NCBI GenBank assembly: GCA_028825045.1
Contig: JAPKAY010000009.1
Location: forward strand, 29,659 to 93,658
DNA length: 64,000 bases
DNA from: Halioglobus sp.
GTDB lineage: Bacteria > Pseudomonadota > Gammaproteobacteria > Pseudomonadales > Halieaceae
Direction of reading: 5' to 3'
The translations under genes and the position numbers were made by a program. This document shows, piece after piece, positions 8,531 to 17,448 of this stretch (its first letter is position 1; each line of letters begins with the position of its first letter). The notes below the pieces were generated by a model that had not been told where the DNA came from, made no database searches, and saw nothing but the letters and a program-made list of their open reading frames with translations.

Positions 8531-9157
8531 CTAATCGCCTTTATGACACGTGGCCTTCCAGAAGCTGTCCACGGCGTGTTTTGGCGTCTTAGCCAGCTTC
8601 TGCATCAGCCCGAAATCAATCACCGATAGAACGTAACGCTCCCGAACGTCGTCTAACATGGCTAACCAGAGTTTTGCTGTCATTTCAGAGTCATAAAGTG
8701 CTCGGTGAAAAACACCCTCTATAGGGATATTCATAAAGTCGACCAGTGTACCGAGCTTGTGATCCGGTGCCTGCTGGCAGATGCGCCGAGCTGTGAGCAT
8801 TGAGCAAGAGAACTGACCAGAGTAGTCAGTCGAGATTCTTGCAAGTTCAGCATCAAGGAATCGTTTGTCAAAAGAAGCATTATGCGCAACCAGATTATAT
8901 CCAGTGATAAACTCGGCGAAATCCCGCATAACCTCTCCACACGGTCTGGCCTGGGCGAGCATCGCATTGGTAATGCCGGTGTAGGATTCGATATACCCGC
9001 TCACATACTGCCCGGGGTTCATCAATTCCTGGAAACGGTCAGTCACCTCGCCGTCTTCAATCTTTACTGCTCCGATCTCAATGGCCCGGTCACCCACTCC
9101 AGGTGACAACCCAGTGGTCTCGAAATCAAGAACCACGACTGTATTGGCATTAGGCAT
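8531..9157 (-). CDS. 3'-5' exonuclease, DnaQ-like (DEDDh)
   Basis: A 208-residue DEDDh exonuclease. ExoI is VVLDFETTG (Asp, Glu ligands), ExoII is LVAHNASFDKRFLD and ExoIII is HRALYDSEMT with the catalytic His and last Asp. Length and order match stand-alone PolC/DnaQ-like exonucleases that trim 3' ends of DNA or RNA. It is too divergent from E. coli DnaQ, and without polymerase context, to call the replicative proofreading subunit. It stands between an old yellow enzyme and an SDR gene on the same strand with gaps above 100 bases, so it may be transcribed independently. Confidence 0.88.
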   Translation of the reverse strand: MPNANTVVVLDFETTGLSPGVGDRAIEIGAVKIEDGEVTDRFQELMNPGQYVSGYIESYTGITNAMLAQARPCGEVMRDFAEFITGYNLVAHNASFDKRFLDAELARISTDYSGQFSCSMLTARRICQQAPDHKLGTLVDFMNIPIEGVFHRALYDSEMTAKLWLAMLDDVRERYVLSVIDFGLMQKLAKTPKHAVDSFWKATCHKGD

Positions 9158-9289
9158 TTTTATGAATACTCGAAGGCACTAACGACTCTTCATGCCGCTG
9201 GACATCAGATTGGTCAACAGTCTATCCAATTCAGGCACTCGCGACACCAGAGCGAGTGAAGCGACCAATATCGGCACTATAGCCGCTCT

Positions 9290-10144
9290 TCACGAACCCT
9301 TATCTCTTTTCTGTGGCCAGCCCTTTACCAGACCAAGCTTTTTGCACAACGACTGTGCTGAAACAGTTGTGCCCTTATGCGGGCTGGCGTCTTCACTGGT
9401 GGCTAACCACGCGATAACCGCAGCGGGCACCGTTGGCGGTGCGCCACCATAGTTTTTTGTGAACTCCTCTGTCAGGCCTTGCTCCTGCATTACTTCAGTG
9501 ATGATAAAACCCGGATCAACATTGAAAAATTGTACCGAACTGTCGCGATGCTCTACGGCAAGGATACCCACCATTCTCAAAAATGCTGCCTTGGATGAAG
9601 CGTACGCAAAGCCCCAGCCACCTTCGCCGGTTGGGGCGGGCGGATCCATCATGCCCGAGGCTGATACCATATTAATTACACAGCCACTGTTTCGTTCCAA
9701 CATAGGGGGTAAGCAGCGCTGAACCAGCAATAGCTGCGAAAAAACATTGCCCTGATATACTTTTTGCATCATAGCCGGGGTCAGCTCCAACACCCGATTC
9801 ATTATTCCTGGTCCCTGATAAATGCCATTGTTCAGAAGTACATCGATGTGCTTCCATTCTGCCATGACAGTATCGACCGCCAGCTCAATGGACTGCGGAT
9901 CCAGCAAGTCCATTCGAATAGGCAAGGCCTGCTGACCCAGCTTTTCGATCTCGGCCGCTGTAGTCCTGAGACTACCCGTTATCGCGCAGACATCTGAGCT
10001 GCTTGCACCGTGCTCATGAACCTCGCCCTCGTCCATTGTCCGCGCTGTTATGGCCACATCGAATCCCTGCGCTGCCAACATAATGGCTGCCTGTTTACCG
10101 ATACCTCGGCTCGCGCCGGTAACCAGTGCAACTTTATTGCTCAT
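9290..10144 (-). CDS. Short-chain dehydrogenase/reductase (SDR)
   Basis: A 284-residue classical SDR. The Rossmann nucleotide-binding motif TGASRGIG is at residues 10-17, NNG of the central strand appears in VLLNNGIYQG, and the catalytic Tyr-x-x-x-Lys is YASSKAAF following a Ser in MVSASGMM. It oxidises or reduces an alcohol/ketone with NAD(P). An insertion near residues 40-60 (HEHGASSSD) lengthens the region after strand 2. It lies about 95 bases downstream of the epoxide-hydrolase-like gene on the same strand and may be under the same TetR-type operator. The substrate is not inferable. Confidence 0.9.
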   Translation of the reverse strand: MSNKVALVTGASRGIGKQAAIMLAAQGFDVAITARTMDEGEVHEHGASSSDVCAITGSLRTTAAEIEKLGQQALPIRMDLLDPQSIELAVDTVMAEWKHIDVLLNNGIYQGPGIMNRVLELTPAMMQKVYQGNVFSQLLLVQRCLPPMLERNSGCVINMVSASGMMDPPAPTGEGGWGFAYASSKAAFLRMVGILAVEHRDSSVQFFNVDPGFIITEVMQEQGLTEEFTKNYGGAPPTVPAAVIAWLATSEDASPHKGTTVSAQSLCKKLGLVKGWPQKRDKGS

Positions 10145-10238
10145 GTACTCTCCTTGGGTTTAATTTGTAATGGCCCGGGCAATACTGGCCGTGCCCACAG
10201 GTAAACGCAAATTTCGTCCACTAAGACCCGTCACAGCC

Positions 10239-11216
10239 TCAAGAAAATTTCTTCTGTAGCCATGGAATCAAATGGCCGTTAAACGCGGCTGCCTGCTCCC
10301 GATTCACCCAGTGCCCGGCTTTATCAATGATGTGCATTTCCAGATCACTACAACGCTCTGGCATATCCGCTGCGAACTCGGGCCGAAGAGCTGGGTCCCG
10401 CTCTGCCATGAGCATCAGACATGGAATATTCAGGGGCGCAACGCCCACATTCGGATGCGCAGCGGCATTGCTGTCGATATTTCGATACCAGTTAATCCCG
10501 CCGCGAAAACCGGTGCGCGTAAACGCTGCAACATAGTGCTCGAAGTGTTCATCACTCAGCAGCGGCTCACCGAGAACCGGTGCATTCTCGACATCTAGAA
10601 AAGGATTCATATTCAACTTGCCATCAGCAAAAGCGGCCGCGTACACCTTCTCAAGCGGTGGTGCCGTGCGCATGATCTTCGACACAATGGTCCGCACATG
10701 TTGATCCATATAAGCCTCCGCGATGCCATCTTGCTGAAACCAGGCGACGTATTGGCGGTCGATATCACCTTCGACCAACTCGGTATGCACCGCCACGCTG
10801 GGAAAAGGAATATAAGGCGTACAGCCAGCCGCAATTCCAGCGACGCGCTCCGGGTGCAACACCGCCATTGCCCACGTTACAAACCCACCCCAGTCGTGGC
10901 CGACAAAAACAGCTTTCTCGATCTCTAATGCATCGAGCAGGGCCACCAGGTCCCCGGTCAATTCGGCCAGGGTATACGCTTCCACCGGATGGGGGCATGA
11001 ACTACCACCGTAGCCGCGCATATCTGGCGCGATGGCTTGAAAACCCTGTTCAGCCACAGCAACTAACTGCTGCTGCCAACCCAGTGCCAGATCGGGAAAA
11101 CCGTGAACGAATACTACAGCGGGTCCGCTTCCGGCCTGATAAGTTGCCAAATGAAAGTCAGGATCTTGTGCCCGACCCGGTAATGCGATGTCCGTCAGTG
11201 TCACCGACGATGTCAT
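10239..11216 (-). CDS. Alpha/beta hydrolase, epoxide hydrolase-like
   Basis: A 325-residue alpha/beta hydrolase of the epoxide hydrolase / haloalkane dehalogenase type. It has the oxyanion motif VFVHGFPD, the nucleophile elbow VGHDWGG with Asp as nucleophile, a second acid in MAERDPALRP and the catalytic His in KAGHWVNREQ. Asp rather than Ser at the elbow points to hydrolysis of an epoxide or C-halogen bond rather than an ester. ATG 11216 is chosen over the in-frame start at 11252 because GGGAG lies about 8 bases before it. Upstream, a perfect palindrome (11383-11396) overlaps a TTGACA hexamer, and the TetR gene is divergent, so repression by that TetR is likely (inference). Confidence 0.9.
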   Translation of the reverse strand: MTSSVTLTDIALPGRAQDPDFHLATYQAGSGPAVVFVHGFPDLALGWQQQLVAVAEQGFQAIAPDMRGYGGSSCPHPVEAYTLAELTGDLVALLDALEIEKAVFVGHDWGGFVTWAMAVLHPERVAGIAAGCTPYIPFPSVAVHTELVEGDIDRQYVAWFQQDGIAEAYMDQHVRTIVSKIMRTAPPLEKVYAAAFADGKLNMNPFLDVENAPVLGEPLLSDEHFEHYVAAFTRTGFRGGINWYRNIDSNAAAHPNVGVAPLNIPCLMLMAERDPALRPEFAADMPERCSDLEMHIIDKAGHWVNREQAAAFNGHLIPWLQKKFS

Positions 11217-11382
11217 TGAACCACTCCCATTGCCGCTGCCTCTTGACAGCAACCTTTATTCCGGGGGCGATCACCCCTAGGTCGAATAAACCGTAACACT
11301 GGGCAGTGCACCTGGTTTGATGTTTAACCAGTTCCTGAATCGGAATGCGGTCACTGCGAGTGCGAGCAGTTTGTCGCGTTAT

Positions 11383-11396
11383 TTGACAGCTGTCAA
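11383..11396. promoter_or_regulatory. Perfect 14-bp palindrome, candidate TetR operator
   Basis: TTGACAGCTGTCAA is its own reverse complement. It lies in the 346-base divergent region between the epoxide-hydrolase-like gene (minus) and the TetR gene (plus) and provides a TTGACA -35-like hexamer on both strands. A near copy, TTGACAACTGTCAT, lies just after the TetR gene at 12237-12250. The rest of this intergenic stretch (11217-11562) shows no coding signal. Assignment to the adjacent TetR protein is inference. Confidence 0.65.
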
Positions 11397-11562
11397 TTTA
11401 AATGGGAAATTGACGGTGCAGCCTGTCCGCGGGCGCACAAGACCTCTACACTGTCGCAAGGTCGCAGCGGCCAGCGTAGCAACCTCAAGGTGAATTTCCG
11501 TGACGGTGCTGAGTAGGGAAATCAGGCGGACAGCATTTTAAAAAATACGGGGTTATACGACA

Positions 11563-12198
11563 GTGGCAAAAAGAGCGCGAGGACGGCCTGCACAAAGCGC
11601 AGTTTCAGACGATGCGCTTCTGGAGGCGGTACTGCAATCCTTCGCAGAGAACGGCTATGAGGGCGCGTCTGTGCGGGAGATTGCACGCGGCCTGGATGTG
11701 AGTCACAACCTGATTCCACAGCGCTTCGGATCAAAAGAAAAACTCTGGTATGCAGCGGTCGATCATGGTTTTGGCCGACTGATACAAGACCTGATGCAGG
11801 AAGCCGAAAGACTGGGCAGCGACGAACTGCTGGTGCTGCGCGGCCTGATCGCCAGCTGTATTGAGATGACTGCGCTACACCCTTCTCTGCTACAGATCAT
11901 TAATCAGGAAGCGACCCAGCCCGGGCCTCGACTGGACTATCTTTTTGCAAAGTACATCAAACCCATTCGCGATTTCGGGGATGCCTGGTTGGTTCGCCTG
12001 GCAGAGGAAGGGCGCATGGCGCCTGTCTCCGTCACCCTGCTCTACTTTCTGATAACGCACGGCGCCGGTGGCATGTTTGCCCTGCCCGCACTGACTTCCC
12101 GCCTGAGTGGCAGCGCTCGGGAACTGGACAGCGCCGGTATTCGAGAACAGGCCGAGAGCGCGGTGAACGTCCTGTTTGACGGCTTGCTAGTGCGCTAG
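11563..12198 (+). CDS. TetR/AcrR family transcriptional regulator
   Basis: A 211-residue TetR-type repressor. After a basic arm (MAKRARGRPAQS) comes the DNA-binding helix-turn-helix at about residues 35-60 (GASVREIARGLDVSHNLIPQRFGSKEKLW), the classic TetR signature; the C-terminal helices form the ligand and dimer domain. The start is a GTG with a weak ribosome site (GGGGTTA). Palindromes of the same sequence flank the gene on both sides (11383-11396 and 12237-12250), each overlapping a TTGACA -35 element: one facing the hydrolase/SDR genes and itself, one facing the hydroxylase-fucosidase-amidohydrolase run. This fits an autorepressing local regulator. The ligand is unknown. Confidence 0.92.
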   Translation: MAKRARGRPAQSAVSDDALLEAVLQSFAENGYEGASVREIARGLDVSHNLIPQRFGSKEKLWYAAVDHGFGRLIQDLMQEAERLGSDELLVLRGLIASCIEMTALHPSLLQIINQEATQPGPRLDYLFAKYIKPIRDFGDAWLVRLAEEGRMAPVSVTLLYFLITHGAGGMFALPALTSRLSGSARELDSAGIREQAESAVNVLFDGLLVR

Positions 12199-12236
12199 AC
12201 ACCCTGCGCCCTTGGCGGCGCGAGTTCCAACATAAA

Positions 12237-12250
12237 TTGACAACTGTCAT
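12237..12250. promoter_or_regulatory. Second candidate TetR operator, before the hydroxylase gene
   Basis: TTGACAACTGTCAT matches the upstream palindrome at 12 of 14 positions and keeps the TGACA-N2-TGTCA inverted repeat. Its TTGACA is followed 17 bases later by CACACT (12260-12265), a poor -10 element, about 65 bases before the GTG of the next gene. Repressor binding here would cover the -35 region. Confidence 0.6.
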
Positions 12251-12329
12251 TTAATGTTTCACACTGTTGCCCCTGCAGCATCTAGAACTGCAGGTGTAAG
12301 GCACAAGGTACGGCAAGGAGTGACCTAAA

Positions 12330-13304
12330 GTGAGTTCACAGAAAAGACAATCGAAAGCGCCGCTGGCGTTTCAGTGGGGGATCTTTCCTTTGGTCATGGG
12401 CACCGCGGTGCTTGCCTCCTGGTGGCTGATACGAGGCGGCATGGACCCCGCGCTGGCCATCATCGGACCACAGATTTTGGCGTTTTTCACGGTCGCCGTA
12501 TTCGAACACGTGTACCCCTATCATCGCAGCTGGAATGTTAATCGTTCCGATGTCCGAGTCGACGCAACCCACGCCATCAGCATCGGTATTCTGCTCGGGG
12601 TGATTACGCCGGTGGCTGTCTCTATTGGGGTATTTGTTGGTGGCTGGCTTTCCGACCAGTTTGGCCTCGGACTGTGGCCTACCGAGTGGCCGGTCCTAGC
12701 GCAGATCGCGCTGGTACTCGTTGTCGGCGAGCTACCCGGTTATTGGGTGCACCGCTGGGAGCATGAATGGGACGGCCTGTGGCGCTTCCACGCCGTTCAC
12801 CACAGTGCACCGCGACTGTATTGGCTAAATGCGGGGCGTTTCCATCCGATCGATTCCTTTATGACGTTTGCACCTTCTTATTTGTTGCTGGTCATTATGG
12901 GCAGTGGCGAAGCGATGCTGGCCTACTTCGGTTTGATCACAACCATTCACGGTATTTTTCAGCACGCCAACATACAACTGCGCCTGGGACCGTTGAACTG
13001 GTTTTTCAGCATGGCAGAACTGCATCGCTGGCATCACTCCAAAACGATGGTTGAGGCAAACCACAACTACGGGCAAACCGTTAGTATCTGGGATTGGGTA
13101 TTTGGCACGCGCTATCTGCCAGCAGACCGCGAGCCGCCAGAGGATATTGGCATTCTCAATCTGGAAGCCTTTCCCATGACCTGGTGGGCACAAATTCTGT
13201 CACCGTTTCGCTGGCGGAAAATCAAGCGCGACAGTGCAGCAGTCTCCTCGGCCCCAGCTAACCAAACCTCTACCATGGAAGTACCCGCACGTCCTTTAGC
13301 ATAG
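12330..13304 (+). CDS. Fatty acid hydroxylase / sterol desaturase family protein
   Basis: A 324-residue integral membrane di-iron oxygenase-family protein. Hydrophobic segments lie at about residues 13-35, 42-60, 82-107, 120-140 and 178-210. The histidine boxes are HRWEH (141-145), HAVHH (154-158) and HRWHH (232-236), with further His at 172, 212 and 245; this is the fatty acid hydroxylase superfamily pattern for O2-dependent hydroxylation or desaturation of lipids or sterols. The start is GTG with AAGGAG 9 bases upstream. It follows a candidate TetR operator and is followed after 62 bases by an alpha-L-fucosidase, with which it may be co-transcribed. The tail (about 290-324) is Ser/Pro/Ala-rich and looks unstructured. 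Confidence 0.9.
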   Translation: MSSQKRQSKAPLAFQWGIFPLVMGTAVLASWWLIRGGMDPALAIIGPQILAFFTVAVFEHVYPYHRSWNVNRSDVRVDATHAISIGILLGVITPVAVSIGVFVGGWLSDQFGLGLWPTEWPVLAQIALVLVVGELPGYWVHRWEHEWDGLWRFHAVHHSAPRLYWLNAGRFHPIDSFMTFAPSYLLLVIMGSGEAMLAYFGLITTIHGIFQHANIQLRLGPLNWFFSMAELHRWHHSKTMVEANHNYGQTVSIWDWVFGTRYLPADREPPEDIGILNLEAFPMTWWAQILSPFRWRKIKRDSAAVSSAPANQTSTMEVPARPLA

Positions 13305-13366
13305 TGATGTCCCGTATCTTATTGCGCGATGCGCACCGATCATGAGGGACAACAAAGGAACAGCAG

Positions 13367-14875
13367 ATGCAGCCCGATTGGCCCATGTCGCTTAGACCTA
13401 GTCTCATACTTGGAACTCTCCTGTGCCTGATTGCCGCATGCTCCGACCCGGTCTCTGAAGAAACCCTGAATCGATCACGCGCCACGCCGCAGTGGTTTGA
13501 TGATGCCAAGCTGGGCATTTTCATTCACTGGGGTCCGGCCTCGGTACCGGCATTTGCGTTTGGACCACCACTACAACCGGGTGAACTTGAAGAGATCATG
13601 TTCGGCAACTCTGAACGCAAGGAAATGCCCTATTCAGAATGGTATCTCAATGCCATGGCTTATCCCGACAGCCAGACCTCCAGGCACCACACAGAAACCT
13701 ACGGCGACGCGCCTTACACTAGCTTCAAGCCAGTATTCGAGGAACACGTTAACCAGCAATGGGACCCGGATGCCTGGGCAGACTTGTTTTATCATTCTGG
13801 CGCGAAATACGTTGTGCTGGTAACCAAGCATCATGACGGTTACACCCTGTGGCCCAGTGAGGTTACCAACCCCAACCGTGACAACTGGGGATCCGAACGC
13901 GATATGGTTGGTGAACTGGCCACTGCCGTGCGCGCTCGCGGTATGCGTTTTGGCACCTACTACTCCACCGGCCTGGACTGGAGCTTTCAGATGGTGAATG
14001 AAGGCGACCGCATCCGCGACATTATGATGAGTGCACCATCGGATCAGGTGTACGCTGATTACACCTACGACCACATGGTAGAACTGATCGACCGCTATCA
14101 CCCGGATATATTGTGGGCGGATATCGGCTACCCCTCCAAAGGGCGGCAGGGGGAATTATTTGAGTACTATTTTTCTGAGGTTCCCGAAGGCACTGTCAAC
14201 GACCGCTGGGGCGCGGTCGACGCGCTGGGAGAAATCGCACGCATTCCTGGCGTCACCTGGGTATTGAAAACACTTGGGCGAATGATGATGTCCAATCAGT
14301 CCGCCAATATGGAGGATGACCCCGCGCGGTTCGGCTATAAAACCGCCGAGTACGACAGCTTCGCTGACATTCCCCCGTTCAAATGGGAGACCACCCGCGG
14401 ACTCGGCGGTTCCTTCGCCTACAATTCAAGCGAAACGGTGGCAGACATGCTGTCTTCCAATGAGTTAATTGACTACCTGATCGATACCGTGTCCAAAAAT
14501 GGCAACGTGTTAATCAATGTCGGGCCGGATAGCTTCGGCCAGATACCGATCATTCAACAGGCGCCGCTGCTAGGCCTGGGTGACTGGATGGCGGTAAACA
14601 GCGAGGCCATTTATGCCACTCGCCCGTGGACGCGCTTTCACAACGAACGCGGTCGCGAATTGCGCTACACCCGCAATGACACAGCGCTCTATGCCATTGT
14701 AATGGGTGATGTGGATGCAAGCTTCACTATAGAAGAACCGGGCACCTCCTACAGTAGTATTGAGGTGCTTGGTGCGAAGGTGATAAGCACCAACAGTACA
14801 GACGGCATACTGACCATCGACATTGATAAACCAATGGCGGCCCCTGCTGTCGTGGTCCGATTTGATCTGCCCTGA
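13367..14875 (+). CDS. Lipoprotein alpha-L-fucosidase, GH29
   Basis: A 502-residue glycoside hydrolase family 29 protein. The N-terminus is a lipoprotein signal with lipobox LIAAC and acylated Cys25, so it should be anchored to a membrane and face the periplasm or exterior. GH29 marks are FDDAKLGIFIHWGP, KHHDGYTLW (from residue 154) and DILWADIGYP, where Asp252 is the expected nucleophile; a C-terminal beta domain ends VVVRFDLP. It removes terminal L-fucose from glycans by a retaining mechanism. AAAGGA precedes the ATG. Its place between a sterol-desaturase-family gene and an amidohydrolase is unusual, with no fucose catabolism genes beside it; a sulfatase lies about 6 kb away. Confidence 0.93.
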   Translation: MQPDWPMSLRPSLILGTLLCLIAACSDPVSEETLNRSRATPQWFDDAKLGIFIHWGPASVPAFAFGPPLQPGELEEIMFGNSERKEMPYSEWYLNAMAYPDSQTSRHHTETYGDAPYTSFKPVFEEHVNQQWDPDAWADLFYHSGAKYVVLVTKHHDGYTLWPSEVTNPNRDNWGSERDMVGELATAVRARGMRFGTYYSTGLDWSFQMVNEGDRIRDIMMSAPSDQVYADYTYDHMVELIDRYHPDILWADIGYPSKGRQGELFEYYFSEVPEGTVNDRWGAVDALGEIARIPGVTWVLKTLGRMMMSNQSANMEDDPARFGYKTAEYDSFADIPPFKWETTRGLGGSFAYNSSETVADMLSSNELIDYLIDTVSKNGNVLINVGPDSFGQIPIIQQAPLLGLGDWMAVNSEAIYATRPWTRFHNERGRELRYTRNDTALYAIVMGDVDASFTIEEPGTSYSSIEVLGAKVISTNSTDGILTIDIDKPMAAPAVVVRFDLP

Positions 14876-14912
14876 GCTGCGCGACAGTTAACCGGTAATG
14901 GAGGAAGTTCCC

Positions 14913-16646
14913 ATGTTTGACCTGATCATAAGCGGCGGGACGGTAGTAGATGGTTCCGGCGGCAAAGCTCGACTGGCCGATGTAGCCATCAACGGCGACA
15001 AGATCGTCGGCGTGGGCGATTACGCTAATCAGGCGAGCACACGCACCGTAGACGCAAGCGGCTGTCTGGTAACGCCGGGCTGGGTTGACGTACACACCCA
15101 TTACGACGGACAGGCCACCTGGGATCCGCTACTCGCGCCCAGTAGTTGGCATGGCGTGACCACTGCGGTAATGGGCAATTGCGGCGTCGGATTTGCGCCG
15201 GTCAAACCCGGTGAAGAGGGTTTTTTAATTCAGCTTATGGAGGGGGTGGAAGATATACCCGGCACAGCTCTGTCCGAGGGCATCGACTGGCAGTGGGAAC
15301 ACTTCCCTGAGTATCTCGACGCACTGGATACCATGCCCCGTGCCATTGACGTCGCTGCCCAGGTTCCCCATGGCGCCGTACGCAGCTACGTAATGGGTGA
15401 GCGCTGCAACACCGATGAACTACCCACCGATGCAGACATTGAGGCCATGGCCAAAATTGTGCGCGAGGGTCTGGAAGCGGGCGCGGTAGGATTTTCTACT
15501 TCACGCACTTTCCTGCACAAGGATGTCAACGGGGTACTCGTACCCGGCACCAATGCGCCCGCGGATGAAATGCGCGCGCTGGGGTATGCAATGAAGGGTC
15601 TTGACCACGGCGTCTTCGAGCTGGTTTCCGATCACCTGGGCAATGAAGACGAGGTAAAGTGGGTCATCGACGTGGGCCAGGAAAGCGGTCGCCCAATCAC
15701 CGTAGTATGGACGTCATTCGAAGCCTTCACCGAAGGCAACTTTATGGCGCTGGCGCATTCGGCCGCTGAACAGGGTGTAAAGGTGATACCGCAGGTAGCA
15801 GCGCGGCCCACCGGCATCTTGCACGGGCTACAATCTTCGTTCAATGTATTTATGGCCCACGCCACTTACGTCAACGAAGTTGCGGAGCTGTCCCTTGAAG
15901 ATAAAGTGGTCGCAATGCAGCGCCCTGAAATACGGAGAAAAATACTCGGCGAAAAAAGCTCTATGCCGATGACGCCGTTTGGGCTCTCCTGGGAAGAGTT
16001 ACTGTGGTACGTGTTTCCACTGGGCGAGAAGCCGGACTACGAACCGAGGCGAGAAGACAGTATTGCGGGAATCGCCGCTGCACAGGGCAAAGATTGTTTT
16101 GCTGTAATGTACGATCTGATGGTCGACCAGGATGGCCGCGAGCTGTTCTATCAACCACTCAATGCCTACGCGGACTACAATTTTAATTTTTTCGAAAATA
16201 CCCTAACTGATCCGAATGCACTGTTTGGATTATCAGACGGAGGAGCGCACTGCGGGCTGATTGCCGACGCGGGTATGCCCACGTTTGTGTTGACTCACTG
16301 GGTGAGAGATCGTAAGCGCGGCAAGCGCCTCCCACTGGAGCTAATGGTGCGCAAGCTTAGCTACGACACCGCCAGAGCCTACGGTATGGAAGATCGCGGT
16401 CTGCTGGCGGAGGGTTATCTGGCCGATGTCAACGTTATCGACCTCAAAGCACTGCAACTGCATCGACCCGAAGCGATCTACGATTTACCCGCCGGTGGAA
16501 AGCGTCTGGTACAACGAGTGGATGGCTATCGCTATACGCTGAAATCCGGCGTGGAAACGTTTATAGATGGCGAACATACCGGTGCATTGCCGGGGCGCTT
16601 GGTGCGCGGCGGTAAGGCGGGCAATCAGGGCGCAGCGCGTTTGTAG
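14913..16646 (+). CDS. Amidohydrolase, N-acyl-D-amino-acid deacylase-like
   Basis: A 577-residue metal-dependent amidohydrolase of the D-aminoacylase family. The beginning [13 protein letters not shown] and [18 protein letters not shown] (first metal-binding HxH) are characteristic, followed by [22 protein letters not shown] and [18 protein letters not shown] near the end, where the Asp of SDGG is the usual catalytic residue. It should hydrolyse an N-acyl or related amide bond; whether the substrate is a D-amino-acid conjugate is unknown. ATG 14913 is preferred over an in-frame ATG at 14898 because GGAGG (14900-14904) sits 8 bases before it. It lies 37 bases behind the fucosidase gene. Its last 22 bases overlap the convergent gene. 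Confidence 0.92.
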   Translation: MFDLIISGGTVVDGSGGKARLADVAINGDKIVGVGDYANQASTRTVDASGCLVTPGWVDVHTHYDGQATWDPLLAPSSWHGVTTAVMGNCGVGFAPVKPGEEGFLIQLMEGVEDIPGTALSEGIDWQWEHFPEYLDALDTMPRAIDVAAQVPHGAVRSYVMGERCNTDELPTDADIEAMAKIVREGLEAGAVGFSTSRTFLHKDVNGVLVPGTNAPADEMRALGYAMKGLDHGVFELVSDHLGNEDEVKWVIDVGQESGRPITVVWTSFEAFTEGNFMALAHSAAEQGVKVIPQVAARPTGILHGLQSSFNVFMAHATYVNEVAELSLEDKVVAMQRPEIRRKILGEKSSMPMTPFGLSWEELLWYVFPLGEKPDYEPRREDSIAGIAAAQGKDCFAVMYDLMVDQDGRELFYQPLNAYADYNFNFFENTLTDPNALFGLSDGGAHCGLIADAGMPTFVLTHWVRDRKRGKRLPLELMVRKLSYDTARAYGMEDRGLLAEGYLADVNVIDLKALQLHRPEAIYDLPAGGKRLVQRVDGYRYTLKSGVETFIDGEHTGALPGRLVRGGKAGNQGAARL

Positions 16647-17431
16647 TCACTGAAGGTAATATCCACCAGCGAGTCAAAGCTTTTGAGGAACCCCGCTTTG
16701 CCGACCGCGTGAGATTGCAAGGTGTGGATTAGGTTCTCGCCCTGCTCCGGCGCAAACGTGAGTGCCAGGCGATACGTGTCTACGGTGACCGAAAATGCGG
16801 GGGACAGTGCTCCGGTATTATGCAGTTCAATTTCTTCTATTTGTTGTGACTCAGTGTTTAACTGCAATGTGCCGCGCAGCAAATCCCGGGACTTCTCCAG
16901 CGCTTTTACCCGCGGGGTGAAAGAGAAGTTCAAATGGGCGTCCCCTTGTGCCGATTCCTGCTCAGCCCCTCCCTCCAAGACCTGCAACGTTTCAACATCC
17001 ACCATGTAGCTATAGCCGTCGGTATCGGGGTCGATATCATCAATGCGCTTTCTTTCCGCCTCACGAAACTCTTCCAGACGATCTTCGTCCGGTGCCTCAC
17101 CATTAACCGAGAGCAGCTGCCGCCGAACACTTTGTTCACGCTGAGGGTCGCTGTGAACGAGGCGCAGCTCATCTCCCTCAGTCACTGCCATAGTGAACGA
17201 CCAGTCATCATCCAGAGCGGTCGCATCCAGCTTTTCCAGCGCGGCTTTTACTAGAATTTTTGGGTCAGGGGTTTCGGCTAAGGCGCCGGAATGCCAGAGG
17301 AATAGGCCGCAATAAATACTCACGAAAAAAGCAGTAATCAACGTTTTGCAAAAACCAGGCTGACCCTCGCCCAAACGCTGCAAATCAGACACTCGAGGTG
17401 ACCATTGAGGCTGACTACGCTGACCAGACAA
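16625..17431 (-). CDS. Exported hypothetical protein
   Basis: A protein of up to 268 residues with a hydrophobic signal segment at about residues 30-52 (LITAFFVSIYCGLFLWHSG) ending ALAETPDP, a likely signal peptidase I site. The mature part is acidic and predicted beta-rich, with a repeating strand pattern (SFTMAVTEGDELRLVHS, LNFSFTPRVKAL), resembling periplasmic outer-membrane-lipoprotein-sorting-like folds, but I cannot name a family. The start at 17431 is a TTG and is uncertain; a start nearer residue 31 would give a conventional signal peptide. The gene ends inside the convergent amidohydrolase gene (22-base overlap) and lies 17 bases after the Coq4-like gene, so the two are probably co-transcribed. 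Confidence 0.72.
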   Translation of the reverse strand: MSGQRSQPQWSPRVSDLQRLGEGQPGFCKTLITAFFVSIYCGLFLWHSGALAETPDPKILVKAALEKLDATALDDDWSFTMAVTEGDELRLVHSDPQREQSVRRQLLSVNGEAPDEDRLEEFREAERKRIDDIDPDTDGYSYMVDVETLQVLEGGAEQESAQGDAHLNFSFTPRVKALEKSRDLLRGTLQLNTESQQIEEIELHNTGALSPAFSVTVDTYRLALTFAPEQGENLIHTLQSHAVGKAGFLKSFDSLVDITFSDYKRAAP

Positions 17432-17448
17432 TTGTGTGCACCACTGCC

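Noticed and set aside
11696..11712. TGTGAGTCACA resembling a CRP half-site pair
   Set aside because: Spacer is one base instead of six, and it lies in the TetR coding sequence.
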